Shown in pieces: positions 22,927 through 34,539 of a stretch of 64,000 nucleotides of DNA. This stretch comes from Lolium rigidum (lineage: Eukaryota; Streptophyta; Magnoliopsida; Poales; Poaceae). The DNA is taken from NCBI RefSeq assembly GCF_022539505.1, contig NC_061514.1, forward strand, positions 34,253,769-34,317,768, read 5' to 3'. A model generated the notes under the pieces. That model searched no databases. It was not told the origin of the DNA and saw only the letters and a program-made list of their open reading frames with translations. Position 1 is the stretch's first letter. Each line of letters starts with the position of its first letter. The translations under genes were made by a program, and so were the position numbers.

Positions 22927-22996
22927 AGCAAGACCTGGATGCGGCAGTGAAGTCAACGGTGCTCTCCTCCGGCAAAGAAGCAAGCTGATCCGCCAT
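22927..22996 (-). pseudogene. EXO70 copy 1, displaced 5' coding end
   Basis: The ATG read from 22996 on the minus strand opens MADQLASLPEESTV, which matches the starts of copy 2 (MAGRLATVPEESAD) and copy 3. The sequence stops being EXO70 at the AGAAT target duplication (22922-22926), where the TR-GAG array begins. The retroelement thus lies inside the first coding exon, about 23 codons after the start. Plant EXO70 genes usually have a single exon, so this insertion should abolish the normal protein unless it is spliced out. Confidence 0.8.
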
Positions 22997-24239
22997 GCTG
23001 CTACTTTGTGGATTGATGGGAGCGGTTGGTGGGGGTGGGGGTTGCTGATATCGGCAAGGAGAGTGAGTGAAAAGTGCAGGAGCAGGAGACATTGGTCAAA
23101 CCGGAAGCCGGGCGATGACGACCACACCGGGAAGTTGCTAGGGCATTCCACCCTGGTCGGCTGGCCACGTTGGCCCAGATCTGCCAGCTAGGCACAACCA
23201 TCGGCCGGCAGGTACCTCTGCAGCTAGCCCGGTTCATCTCCTTCCGCCGCCGCTCCCGCCACCTTGTCTCGAGCTCTTCGCCGACCGCGCCCGTCGTCAT
23301 CTCCACGCCGCGGCGCTGCCGACGACGCCGGGTGCCTCAAAGGTCGGTCAAATACGACAGCGTGGCGAGCTCCTTGGCAGCCAAATCGAGCGCCGCCGCG
23401 GCCAGATCGACCTCCACGGCCGCTGTCGCTTCCCAGCCAGGCCGAGCACCTTCACAGGCATTGCTTTCAGGGCGGGCGGACGAGCTCCCCGCTGGCCGGA
23501 TTTGAGGTAGTGGGGCAGCTGCATGCCGGATTTGGGGCGAATCGTGGAGTTTTTATTTTTTTCTGTTTCGAGCATGGTCTGTTCTCGTGTGGAGGAAAAA
23601 TCGCAAGGGAAGCAGGGAATGCGCAAAACAGGGTAACGGAACGTGCTGAAGTGGGCTTGGTTGGACGGGACATGGTTGCCACGGCGGCTTAGAGCAGACC
23701 CTCCTAAACCGCAAACTCCAAATACGCTTATCCAGAATACTTAAACGTGTTTTGCGGGCTGAAAAAACTGACGCGCAGCCTAGATACCGCAAAAAAATCT
23801 CCAAAACAGCATATTCCCTATAATGGCCCACAATTAACCTTTTATTTTTATTTTTTCCTCTTCTCTTCAACCTCCCGCCTGCGCCTCCCCCAGCCGCCCG
23901 CCAGCCTCCGCCTCCCGCCTGCGCACGCCCCCACCCCCGCCCATGCACGCCCCCAGCCGCCGGCGCGCGTCCTGCACGCCCCCAGCCGCCCACCTCCGCA
24001 CGCCCCCCAGCCGCCGGCGCGCGCCATGCACGCCCCCAGCCGCCCGCCGCCGTGCGTCGCACGCCCCCCGTCCGGCTGCTCCGCCCCTGCCCTCAACCGC
24101 TGCTTGCTCGCCACCTTCCCGGCGAGCTCAGCCCGCTCCTGGCGCCGGCCAAGTGGAGGTCGACCACCGGCGAGCTCCATCCCCTCCATCTCCGCGTCCA
24201 ATTTTGCCCCTGCCCAAGTGTGAGCCACACTTAGCCATT
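22997..24239. other. upstream region of EXO70 copy 1 and GC-rich spacer
   Basis: The first part is the 5' flank of EXO70 copy 1 (minus). From about 23840 to 24200 the plus strand is very C-rich, with three imperfect copies of a GCACGCCCCCAGCCGCC unit; the overlapping ORFs on both strands there reflect composition. No gene was recognised. The left end of the CACTA element should lie near here, but I found no CACTA terminus. Confidence 0.5.
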
Positions 24240-24497
24240 TTTTTACTTCTTATCACAAGAGGGGTGTATTGCTTTGCTCTCTTCCCATGCACAAGAGGTG
24301 TTCGATGAAATGCTTAAGAGGTTTTGCCACTTGAGTTCACACAAATCAAGTCACACTTAACTTACTTTTTTCTTCTCCATCGAGGTTAACAACTTTATCC
24401 TTTCATTTGTAATTGATAAAATGCATGTGTATATACATCGTTTCACTAATCGTGATCTTCTGTAATGGTCTTTGATAAGCTTAATTATATCATGCAG

Positions 24498-27400
24498 ATG
24501 AATCGGCAATGGATGTACATTGACCGACGCTTTGATGAGTTTACTTCGGGCCTGAGTAATTTTATGGCCGTGGCTGAGGCAAACAAACATGGTGACTTCA
24601 TGTATTGTCCATGTGTTAACTGTAAGAATATCGTAAATTACGCTCACTCGAGTACCATTCACGGCCACCTTCTGCGGAACGGTTTCATGCCCAGTTACTA
24701 TTGTTGGACCAAGCACGAAGAAAGAGGGGTTATGATGGAAGACAATGAAGAAGAGGAAGAGGAGGATGATGACAGTTATCCCATGTTCCCTCAATACAAT
24801 GAAGCAGAAGGCAATGAAGACAATGAAGCAGAAGATCAAGAGGCACCAGATGAGCCTGCTGTTGATGATCTTGGTCGGGCCATTGCTGATACAAGGAGAG
24901 AATGTGAAACTGAAAAGGAAAGGTTGGCCTTCGACCAGATGCTACAAGATCACAATAAATTGTTATACCCAACTTGCGAAGATGGCCATAAAAAGCTAGG
25001 CGAGACTACCTGGAATTGTTGCAATGGAAGGCGGAGAACGGTGTCACCGACTCGGGATTTGGAAAGTTGCTGACAATAATTAAGAGGAAGCTTCCAAGGG
25101 GTAACGAATTGTCCGCCAGTACGTATGAAGCGAAGAAGGTTGTCTGCCCTCTAGGATTAGATGTGCAAAAGATACATGCATGCATTAATGACTGCATCCT
25201 CTACCGCGATGAGTACGAGAATTTGGATGCATGCCCGGTGTGCACTGCATTGCGGTATAAGATCAGACGAGATGACCCGGGTGATGTTGATGGCGAGCGC
25301 CCCAGGAAGAGGGTTCCTGCCAAGGTTATGTGGTATGCTCCTATAATACCACGGCTGAAACGCTTGTTCATAAATAAAAAGCACGCTAGGTTGTTGCGAT
25401 GGCATAAAGAAGACCGTAAGAAAGACGAGATGTTGAGACACCCTGCTGATGGGTCCCAATGGAGAAAAATCGATAGAGAGTTCCCGTACTTTGCAGAGGA
25501 TGCAAGGAACTTAAGGTTTGGTCTAAGTACAGATGGCATGAATCCTTTTGGAGAGCAGAGCTGCAGCCATAGCACCTGGCCTGTGACTCTTTGTATATAT
25601 AACCTTCCTCCTTGGTTGTGCATGAAGCGAAAGTTTATTATGATGCCAGTGCTCATACAAGGCCCGAAGCAACCCGGCAACGACATTGATGTGTACCTGA
25701 AGCCATTAGTCGAAGAACTTCTACAGCTGTGGTCCATAGCAGGTGTACCTGTGTGGGACGAGCACAAGCGGGAGGAATTTGACCTACGAGCACTGCTTTT
25801 CGTAACCATCAATGATTAGCCTGCTCTTGGTAACATTTCAGGAGAGTCAAACAAGGGATACAATGCATGCACACACTGTTTAGATGAGCTCGAAGGTGAT
25901 TATTTGGATAAATGTAAGAAGGTCGTGTACCTGGGACATCGTCGATTTCTTAGGCATACCCATCACGTAAGAAAAAAAGGCAAGTATTACAACGATGAGG
26001 CTGGTCACCGGAAGAAGCCTCCCCATCGTGATGGTGTTGCTATATTTGGTATGGTCAAGGATCTAGAAGTAATATTTGGAAAGGGTCCTGGCGGACGGTC
26101 TGTTCCGAATGACGCAGCCGGACACGCGGCCATGTGGAAGAAGAAATCTATATTTTGGGATCTACCCTATTGGAAAGTCTTAGAGGTCCACTCTTCAATC
26201 GATGTGATGCACGTGACGAAGAATCTTTGCGTGAACCTGCTAGGCTTCCTGGGCGTGTACGGGAAGACAAAAGATACACCAGAAGCACGGGAGGACCAGC
26301 AACGTATGAAAGACCCCAAAAAACTGCATGATACAGATAAAGGACGTCATTACTCCAGCTACGCTCTTACAAAAGCAGAGAAGGAAATATTTTTTGAATG
26401 TCTGAGCAGTATCAAGATCCCGTCTAGCTTCTCCTCCAATATAAAGGGAATAATAAATATGGAGAAGAAAACATTCCAGAACCTGAAGTCTCATGACTGC
26501 CACGTGATAATGACGCAGTTGCTTCCGATTGCATTGAGGGGGCTTCTACCGGAAAATATTCGACTGCCCATTGTGAAGCTAAGTGCATTCCTCAATGCAA
26601 TTTCTCAGAAGGTAATAAATCCAGAAATTCTACCGAGGTTGCAGAATGATGTGGTCCAATGTCTTGTTAGTTTTGAGCTGGTGTTCCCACCATCATTTTT
26701 CAATATTATGACGCATCTCCTCGTTCACCTGGTCGAGGAGATTTCCATTCTCGGTCCTGTGTTTCTACACAATATGTTCCCCTTCAAGAGGTTCATGAGA
26801 GTCTTAAAGAAATATGTTCATAACCGTGCTAGGCCAGAAGGAAGCATCTCCAAGGGCTATGGAACAGAGGAGGTCATTGAGTTCTGTGTTGACTTTATTC
26901 CTGACCTTAAGCCGATTGGTGTTCCTGAATCACGGCATGAGGGGAGACTAAGTGGAAAAGGCACGCTAGGAAGGAAATAAATGATATGTAGGGATGGGAT
27001 TTCTTTCACCCAAGCACACTACACAGTTCTACAAAGTTCCACCTTGGTGGCTCCGTATATCAGTGTACACAAGAATTTTGTACGCTCCCAGAACCCGGAG
27101 CAGTCGAACGATTGGATTAGACGTGAACATATGTCGACCTTCGGTGGTTGGTTGCAAAAACATCTCCTGAATAACAGCACTATTGAAGATCAGCTGTACT
27201 TGTTGGCCCAGACACCATCTTCGACTGTATTGACTTTCCAAGGGTACGAGATAAATGGGAATACATTTTACACGACCACCCAAGATAAAAAGAGCACCAA
27301 CCAAAACAGTGGTGTCCGCTTTGATGCAATTAAAAACAAAGGCCCAAATGACACATATTATGGTTACATAGAGGAGATATGGGAACTTGACTATAGACCT

Positions 27401-27800
27401 TCTTTTAAGGTCCCTTTTTTTAGGTGCAAATGGGTCAAGAAAACAGGAGGCGGGTTTCAGATAGACAAGTTGTATGGAATGACAACAGTGGATCTCAATA
27501 AGGTATAGAGACGAACCATTCGTCCTAGCCAAGGATGTGGCCCAGGTTTTCTATGTGAATGATATGTCTAGCAAACCAAGAAAAAGGAAACATAAGGAAA
27601 CGAATACATCAAACGATGAGCCAAAGCGTCACATAGTTCTTTCTGGAAAAAGAAACATCGTGGGAGTGGAGGACAAGACAGACATATCAGAAGATTATAA
27701 TAAGTTTGGTGAAATTCGACCCTTCACAGTGAACATTGACCCAAGCATCAAGTTAAATGATGAAGATGCTCCATGGTTACGGCCGAAGAAGGTTAAATGA
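24498..27800 (+). pseudogene. CACTA transposase TnpD-like (Transposase_21 family)
   Basis: Domains in order: a transposase-associated N-terminal domain (RQWMYIDRRF ... FMYCPCVNCKN) at 24503-24720; an acidic linker; the tnp2/Transposase_21 core at about 25080-26350 with YENLDACPVC, LRFGLSTDGMNPFG and SIDVMHVTKNLCVNLLG; a DUF4218-like block at 26480-26870; and a DUF4216-like block near 27330-27560. A splice acceptor just before 24498 suggests an upstream exon. Damage: frame change near 25015, TAG at 25817-25819 for an expected Trp, TAA at 26978-26980 and TAG with frame change at 27506. An intact copy would cut and paste the element. Confidence 0.85.
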
Positions 27801-28382
27801 TGAAGATGCTCCATCATCAAGTTAATTGAAGAATGTTCATGGCACAAATGAGTATCTCAACATGGCAATCAATTTCCCATTTATTTTTGTGTAATCATGT
27901 AACTGTATGCATGTAAGATATTAAAAGTGGAGATGGTTGGCTTTTTGTACCATATATATAGAGGAGATGTAGTCGTTCACGGGCTTGCAGAAAAAAAATT
28001 CCGAGGCGCAACTTTCGAAGATGCCGTAGGGCGTGTGCACCAACGACATCTTCGAGAAGCTGCGTCACGGGAGATTTCCCAACCCTTTCCTTCATCCATG
28101 GGAATGAAACTCTGCTTGGCTTGTTGATCTGCTTGGCAAGGCGTATCGATGCTCCTTTTATAGGCACAACACCGCTTCTACTTTGTCTTGTTGCTTCGAC
28201 AGGGCGTCGTGCGCTACATGCTTTATCTCATCGAGCAGTGCGTCCACCCATGCGTTCTTATCCTGCCGATATCTTTAGTCCCGGTTGCACCCACCAGCCG
28301 GGACTAAAGGTTACACACACGTCCTTATCCCACCGACAGTTTTGTTAGATGACAAAAAAACCATCTTTAGTCCCACCGACAC
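27801..28382. repeat. CACTA internal stretch with subterminal-type repeats
   Basis: The first 450 bases show no recognisable gene. At 28268-28310 CTTTAGTCCCGGTTG is followed by its complement CCGGGACTAAAGG, and another TTTAGTCCC is at 28366-28375. Such repeats normally sit at CACTA ends where TnpA binds; here they stand in the middle, just left of the cargo ORF. Confidence 0.6.
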
Positions 28383-28757
28383 ATGGCCATCACGAACCAC
28401 TACTACTTCGAGCTCACGCCAGAGCAGCGGAGGAATCCCCAGTGGCATCCCGACTACAGCCCGACTTGGGAAAGCTTCTTCATCAATCGGCGTGAGAGTG
28501 AGCTTGTCAGGCACGAGGAGGACGGCCCGCCTCGTTCGAACTTCAACAAGGCTGGCCGTCGGCTGTGGTGGCGCGGCCGGACTCTCCAGAGCGTCATGGC
28601 CTACCGTGGCCCCCGCCTGCGCTACCCTCAGTCCCAGCCCACGCGTGCTCACCCTCCGAGGTTCGACTACCGCGACCCCGATGCCAGCGACGACGATGTC
28701 GGCGACTACGACGACTACAGTGGCGACTACTATAGGGCTAGGCACGAGTATGACTGA
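28383..28757 (+). CDS. unknown cargo ORF in the CACTA element, 124 aa
   Basis: The ORF starts with ATG at 28383 and ends TGA at 28755-28757. It begins MAITNHYYFELTPEQRR and has a Trp-rich middle (NPQWHPDYSPTWESFF, then RRLWWRG), a basic Pro/Arg stretch and an acidic Asp/Tyr tail (DDDVGDYDDYSGDYY). I do not recognise a domain. The clean frame, balanced codon use and position between two subterminal-repeat blocks, next to the AP2/ERF gene, suggest that both are cargo. A stop-free 375-base frame in GC-rich sequence could arise by chance, but the ordered composition argues against it. Confidence 0.45.
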   Translation: MAITNHYYFELTPEQRRNPQWHPDYSPTWESFFINRRESELVRHEEDGPPRSNFNKAGRRLWWRGRTLQSVMAYRGPRLRYPQSQPTRAHPPRFDYRDPDASDDDVGDYDDYSGDYYRARHEYD

Positions 28758-29161
28758 ATGACTCCAACAGTCGAATCTGGCCATGTATCTTAATTTTCAG
28801 TTTACCTATGTACTTTAATTCCAGTTCAATCGTAATAAATTTTTTATTCCCGCCCTTTTCCTCCCATGCGCCGTCGTGGCGGGAAACTTTCTCATCATCA
28901 GCGTCAGCCACGATGAAGCCTCCAGCTCTGGGATAAAAGGGGTATATAAACTAAATTTAAACTAAAACAATCGACAACGACTTTATTGAAAATATAATTA
29001 AAATAGATAATTAAACAACTAGTCTAGTCGATCTACTCGTCGTCGGAGGTTGTCTCGGTCCAAATGTCGTCCCACCGAGGGTCGTTCTCGGCCCAAGTTG
29101 TATTCGGGTTGTCGAGCTCGAACTCGGCGACGGCCCGACGATGGCGCCTGTCGGACCTGCG
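28758..29161. other. spacer between cargo ORFs
   Basis: AT-rich sequence with no recognised gene. It contains the likely 3' untranslated sequences of the two convergent cargo ORFs (28383-28757 plus, 29162-29557 minus). Confidence 0.4.
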
Positions 29162-29557
29162 CTATGCCCTGAGCTCAGCGAAGAACGCGTCGGTGTTGTC
29201 GACGTCGTTGGGGAACTGCGCCCTCCACTGGCGCATCAACTCCTCATCGTGCTCGGCGATGGCGATCCGGCGCTGCACCTGGTGGTGGCGGCGATGGTCC
29301 TCGTCGTCGACGAGGCACGGCGTTGGCGCGAGGAACTCCGCCTCCTCTAGCGATTCGACGTCTGGAAAGTTCATGTCGCGTCGTGGCCGCCGAAATCGCC
29401 ACGCGGCCGCGTCGTAAGCGCGCGCCACCAGCTCCGGCGTGTTGTACGTGCCGAGGGTGAGGCGGAAGCCACCGGCGCGCATCTCAGCGTAGAACCTACC
29501 GTTTGGACACGCTCGGACGCCACGGAAACCGGGCGAGCCGCGATGGCGCGGCGGCAT
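29162..29557 (-). CDS. AP2/ERF-domain protein carried by the CACTA element
   Basis: The minus-strand ORF from the ATG at 29557 encodes 131 residues. Residues 10-65 form one AP2 domain: FRGVRACPNGRFYAEMRAGG, then RLTLGTYNTPELVARAYDAAAWRF, then a truncated end with RDMNFPDV. The key WRF/AYD elements of the AP2 helix are present, while the usual Trp-Val-Ala-Glu-Ile pattern of plant ERF factors is FYAEM here, so DNA specificity may differ. A C-terminal part (HRRHHQVQRRIA ... WRAQFPNDVDNTDAFFAEL) is not a known activation domain. The longer frame reaching 29842 is GC-rich repeat and I reject it as coding. It may be a captured host gene. Confidence 0.7.
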   Translation of the reverse strand: MPPRHRGSPGFRGVRACPNGRFYAEMRAGGFRLTLGTYNTPELVARAYDAAAWRFRRPRRDMNFPDVESLEEAEFLAPTPCLVDDEDHRRHHQVQRRIAIAEHDEELMRQWRAQFPNDVDNTDAFFAELRA

Positions 29558-29679
29558 CCCGGAGACGAATGAGCGGAGGCAACGGCGACATGTGGTTGCG
29601 CGCGCACGCGGCGCTTTATAGCACGCGAAGCGACGCGGTAAGTTTGGCGACGGGTGGCGCGGGGAAGCGGCGGGGCATG

Positions 29680-30020
29680 GCACGTGGAAGCGGCGTCTAC
29701 ACGTCGCACGCCGGCGGCGGCGGGGCGAGGCACGTGGAAGCGGCGGCGACACGTGGCACGGGGAAGGGACACGTGTGGCACGGCGGCGGCGGTGGCACGT
29801 GGAAGCGGCTTTGACACGTGGCGCGCGGAAGCGGCGGGGCATGGCACGTGGCAGCGGCGTCTACACGTCGCACGCCGGCGGCGACGGGGCGCGACACGTG
29901 GCACGGGGAAGGGACACATGTGGCACGGCGGCGGCGGTGGCCAGTACATGGCGGTGGCGGTGGCCAGTACATGGCGGTGGAGGTGGCACGGCGGCGGCGG
30001 TGGCGGTGGCCAGTACGTGG
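29680..30020. promoter_or_regulatory. ACGTG-rich minisatellite upstream of the AP2/ERF gene
   Basis: An imperfect tandem repeat built from units like CACGTGGAAGCGGCGG and GACACGTGGCACGGGG lies just upstream of the minus-strand AP2/ERF ORF. At least nine ACGTG cores occur in about 340 bases, several as CACGTGGC, the sequence bound by plant bZIP factors (G-box or ABRE type). Whether it regulates anything is unknown; the repeat could be simple GC-rich expansion. ORFs on both strands here are composition artefacts. Confidence 0.5.
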
Positions 30021-30069
30021 CCTTTTTTTGATTTGAAATAATGCGGGAACGAAATTTTTTTAAAAAATT

Positions 30070-31383
30070 GGACTTTGGTCCCGGTTTGTAACAGCGAAAA
30101 ACGCAGCAAAATAGGCCTTTAGTCCCGGTTTGTATTACAAACCGGGACTAAAGGGAATACAAACCGGGACCAAAGGGGGGGGGGCGCCTATAACAGTTAC
30201 CACTTCGTCTCCGCGGAGATCAATCCCGCGGAGACGAAGCGCAGACGCCGTCAGGCTGCCCAACTCACGCCCGCGCCGTCGCCGTCGCCGTCGCCGTCGC
30301 CGCGCACCACCGCCTCCGCCGCCGCCGTGCGCCAACGCCTCCGCCACCGCGCCCGCCCACCATGCCGCGCCGTCGGCCTCCTGTGCCGCGCGCTCCTCTT
30401 CGACGGCCGCCGCCGCCACCGCGCCTCCCTCCGCGCGCGGCGCCTCCTCGCCGTCCGCCACGCCCCCGCCACCTGCCGGCCGGCCGCCGCCACCATCTCC
30501 GCCGGTAAGCACCGCCGCCCCACCCTTCTCTCCTCCTTTTTTTCCTTTTTTTATTAATTTGTTAGATTAATTTGTTAGATTAATTTGTTAGGTTAATATT
30601 TATATGTTAAATAAAAAGTTAGAAACAATAGTTAGAAAAATTAGTTAGAAAAAATTAGTTGTATATGAGGGCGTGGAAGTTATGAGGGCGCGCGTGGGAT
30701 TTCATACTCCGCGGCGGTGGGGCTTGTACGTGGCCACGCCCGGCGGGAGGTGGAGGCGGCCGCTCCTCCAGGAGATGGAGGCGGCCACGCCGGCTAGAGG
30801 TGGAGGGGTCCGCGCCTACTGGGAGTGCAAGGGGCCATGCCGGCGTTCATCCCCGTCGATGCTCGCGGCTCCATCTCTGCACCCGTGCTCCCCATGGACG
30901 ACAACCACTACGCTCGCGACGGCGCCCCCAAAATACGGTAGTGCTGACGCCCCTGCCGGCGCCCCCAAAATAGAGTATGTAGTGCCAGCGCCCCCCATAC
31001 GGTAGTGCCGGCGCCGACTAACATAAATAGGTCATCCTCCTCGCGAGGCGGGCCATCCCTCCTCGTGATCCACTTTAGTTTGGGTCGATGGAGGCGCCGA
31101 CGGCGAGCCCCCGTGAGCGCAGCCAAGACGGCCTGCTTCCTAGCTAGTCGCCATGCTCGCCTCACTGCTGCTCGTCTGCGCCCCGCTACCGCTGTCGTTC
31201 CCGACCCCCCATCCGGATCGATAGATCCGGGGTCGTGGAACGCGGCGTCGACCCCGAACCCCGAACGCGGTCGTGAAATTATATGTTAGAAATAGTTGTT
31301 AGTAAAGTTATTTTATTTAGCACAATATTATGATTTTTTATTTATGTTAGTACATATATATATGATTTGGTTTCGTAGCTACG
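30070..31383. repeat. CACTA internal spacer with subterminal-type repeats and small tandem repeats
   Basis: 30070-30178 has four copies of GGTCCCGGTTTGTA or its complement, like the element ends. 30203-30239 is a perfect 14-base inverted repeat (CTTCGTCTCCGCGG) with a 9-base loop. A GTCGCC run follows at about 30277-30302. At 30553-30600 a TTAGATTAATTTG unit repeats about three times. At 30925-31015 an imperfect GCGCCCCCAAAATA unit repeats. No ORF in this stretch has convincing protein features. Confidence 0.55.
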
Positions 31384-34300
31384 ATGCCGCGACAGCCGCC
31401 GCGCCGTGGTGTGTCTATTCTGGAGCAGATGCAGGAGATTGGGGAGGTCCGGGACTGGGCTCTGCCGGGGTGGCACTGGGAGGTCTTAGCTTCCGGGGCG
31501 CGCACCTTGGTACGGAATCCGGGTCCTGTCGTCGACCCGGATCTTCTCTGGTGGAGGTCGCGTGGGCCACGGTCGTTTCAGAGGGAGCCGGCCCCGCAGG
31601 AGGTGGTAGCTCAGCGCATTACAGAGGAGGACTAGCACGTTCGCCGTTACATGTATGCGTTAGACACCATATCTAGGGGGGATGGTTAGTTTTCTGCATT
31701 ATTCTTAATTTGATCATATGATGGTTCTTATAACTTGCAAGTCGTTGTAGAAAGAATGGAGGGACGACACATAGACGAGGCCCAAGAAGAATTCATGGCT
31801 AACCTCATAGCCAACGGTACTCTGGATGATGGCGACGACGATATTCCGGATGATGGCGGTGACGATGTCATCGCAACTTTTTTGAATGACTCCGGTGAGG
31901 GAGCGGAGAATATTGACCGAAGAGAAGATGGCTCCGGTGAGGAAGAACATCATAATGTCTCCGGTGAGGAAGAAGATCATAATGGCTCCGGTGATGGAAC
32001 CGTAGTTATCACCGAGGTATATAAATTAAGCCGCTGCTGACTAGATGCATTAACTAATATATATATATTGACGATGAATTATTTCTTTTTAGCCCTCCGG
32101 ATCGAGCAATTCTTCTGTAAAGTCGAAGTGAGGCCCGGCCAAATCGTTGGCCGACGGTGTTAGGCACGACATCCTCGAAATCGATCAGAGTGGCCGACCG
32201 ATTGCTCCCGAGAAGTCTGCAAAAAAATTTATAAGTCAATGCGGAGTGCTTGTTAGGGACTGCGTCCCGATCACCGTTCGAGAATGGCACAAGCCGAAGG
32301 GACAAGAGCTGTCTGCAGAGGAAGCAGCTCAAGGTCTTTATATCGATGATGTAGCCAAACGCAGCATTCTGAACAAGCTCATGTCATATTTCAACATAGT
32401 ACCTCCAGAGGAGGATGCCAATGAAAAGGCAAAGATGGAGAAGGCAGTCCGTGACTTTGCTTTGAAGAAGATGGCCGAACTATTCAAGAACCACAAGAAA
32501 AGATTGCGCGACCTTATCAAGAAAAAGAAGACTCCGGACAGTGAAAAGGTAAAAGATCACTGGGGCGAATTCGTGAAGTACAGCACGAAGTCAGAAGAAT
32601 TTAAGAAAAGGTCGGCAACAAATAAGGCAAATATTGCGTTGAAGAAATATCACCAAATTTTGGGTCCAGGTGGATACAGGGCTAACCGTCCTAAGTGGCA
32701 GGCAGCTGAGGCGGAACTGGTCGGGAAAGGGATCCGATTAGGGACACACGGTTGGACCGAACGATCGAAGAAGTGGTTCTACGGGATTGGGGGAAGGTTG
32801 CACCCAGAAATAGGGAAGTGTATCTATAAGAAAGCACATCTGAAGTACCCCATTGAAGCCCTGGAACAAGCACATAAGGACGTGGAGGAGGGGAGGTTCC
32901 ACCCCGAAAGAGAGAACGATGAGCTAACACGCGCCCTTGGAAACAAAGAACACGTCGGACGAACACGGGGCATAGAAGGCTCCGTTCCGTGGAAGTATGG
33001 ATTTCCTGCGGAAAGGAAGAGATTTCCTGATAGAAGCCATGAGAGGAGAAAGGCAAGGAAAATAGACCGCATAGCGTCCTTAGAGGATTCTATGAGCGCC
33101 TTGAAAGCCCAATTTGCCCTAGTAACCCAAGCACTTACATCCCAGATGGCTCAGGGGCAGCATGTAGATCCTGCATTGGTCATGCTATCGTCCCGCTGCA
33201 ATCTCAACACCGAAAAAGCAGTGTGGCTTCCACTCAGCAGGATAATGATGATGACCAGGTGGTCGAGCCTCCTCGCTACCCCCCCTGGGATGATCTCACT
33301 GAGAGCCGTCCTTGTGAGCTGCATGTTAAATGTTTCAACCTATCCTTCAAGGCAGCGGTCGGCATTCTCTTACCTACAAGGACTTACCATTGCCGTCCGG
33401 TCCAACACGACTTTGCTGTTGTGATGGTGGATGAAGTGATGAGAGATTATGAGCAGTTGGTCCTTGAGCAACCTGCAGGTGAAGATGGGGAAATCAAAGA
33501 ACTGGGAGAAGCCCGTAGAACCACCGTGCAATGGCGGAAGGAGAATATTGTGTTTCCAGGTGAGAAGCCACCAAGCAGGCCGCCTCCTCCGCCTCCTCCG
33601 CCGCCTGCGCAGTCTCCTCCGCGTGATGATTCTCCTCTGCGCGATGATGATTCCCCTGTGCATGAGCAGTCTCCTCCGCGTGATGATTCTCCTCTGCGCG
33701 ATGATGATTCCCCTGTGCGTGAGAATACTCCACCGCCTCCTCCTCCTCGTCAGGAGACTCCGCCGCCTCCACCTAAGCAAAAGAGGAAGCTAACCGCGGC
33801 ACCTCCTACAGCTCCGAAGAAATCATCAACTCCGATGAGGGCACAGACTCCAGAGTTGTTACCACATCAGCAGACTGATGAGCAAAAGGCGTTTCTTGCG
33901 CCGAAGAAGATGTTTATACCACCGCATACAGTGAAGCACTTTGCCGAGACGAGAGCAAAGAAAGCTGAGTTGGCAGCTGATTATGACCGCTCTCTTGGAC
34001 AGTCCTCTAGAGCGAGAAAAGAGAGAAAAATTGCCCAGCTTGGGCAACATGGTAATCAGTCGGTACCCCACTTCGTCGTGCATTCCTATGATGATCCAGC
34101 GACGGCATCGATGATCGAACGGGAAGCTAGAGGTCATGGAGCAGATGTACAGTACGAAGATTACTTTCCTACGGCTGAAGTCGTCGCCAACAAATATAGA
34201 TACGGATATGATCTCATCAAACCTGGCCAGCTCGCGCGTCTAGGGACTCAGATGCGAAGGTTGCATGAATGGTACTTGGCGGCCTATCGAAGGAGTGATC

Positions 34301-34434
34301 GCTACCTCACGGTGCATCTTAGAGATGAGCATTACTTCCGGGGGCGGGAGGAGATAAACCTTGAGTTAGAAGAACTGTTTCAGTTATTCAATCAAGACGC
34401 CCTCGACAAATCTGTCATCAGTTTGCTACTGCCT
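31384..34434 (+). pseudogene. CACTA second transposase-type gene (Transposase_24-like plus DUF8039-like)
   Basis: Exons are visible at 31384-31694, 31738-32025 and 32090-34434, with GT/AG borders. The first part (MPRQPPRRGVSILEQ...) is followed by an acidic Asp/Gly/Glu region, then the plant En/Spm-type transposase block from about 32150 (ADGVRHDILEIDQSG ... VRDCVPITVREWHKPKG) to 32800 (a WFYGIGG motif). After a frame change near 33205 a DUF8039-like block (CELHVKCFNLSFKAAVG) begins. A Pro-rich linker contains a 57-base in-frame duplication at 33608-33721. Stops occur at 31633 (TAG) and 32129 (TGA). Proteins of this group bind subterminal repeats in better-known CACTA elements; that role is inferred. 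Confidence 0.75.
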
Positions 34435-34539
34435 GTAAGTGATTTATTTATGTAATTAAGTCTGTAGCTCAGCTCATTCATTTGCACTAACAATTATCCT
34501 CACTATCTTCTTTGTGTACGCTATATATTAATTATGCAG

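Noticed and set aside
23747..24308. Overlapping ORFs in the C-rich stretch before the CACTA transposase
   Set aside because: Composition artefact from repeated CGCCCCCAGCCGCC units.
29558..30041. N-terminal extension of the AP2/ERF ORF and His/Arg-rich ORFs on both strands
   Set aside because: They are translations of the ACGTG tandem repeat; the AP2 protein has a good start at 29557.
30203..30239. Hairpin as a bacterial-type transcription terminator
   Set aside because: No T run follows and the setting is a plant nuclear transposon.
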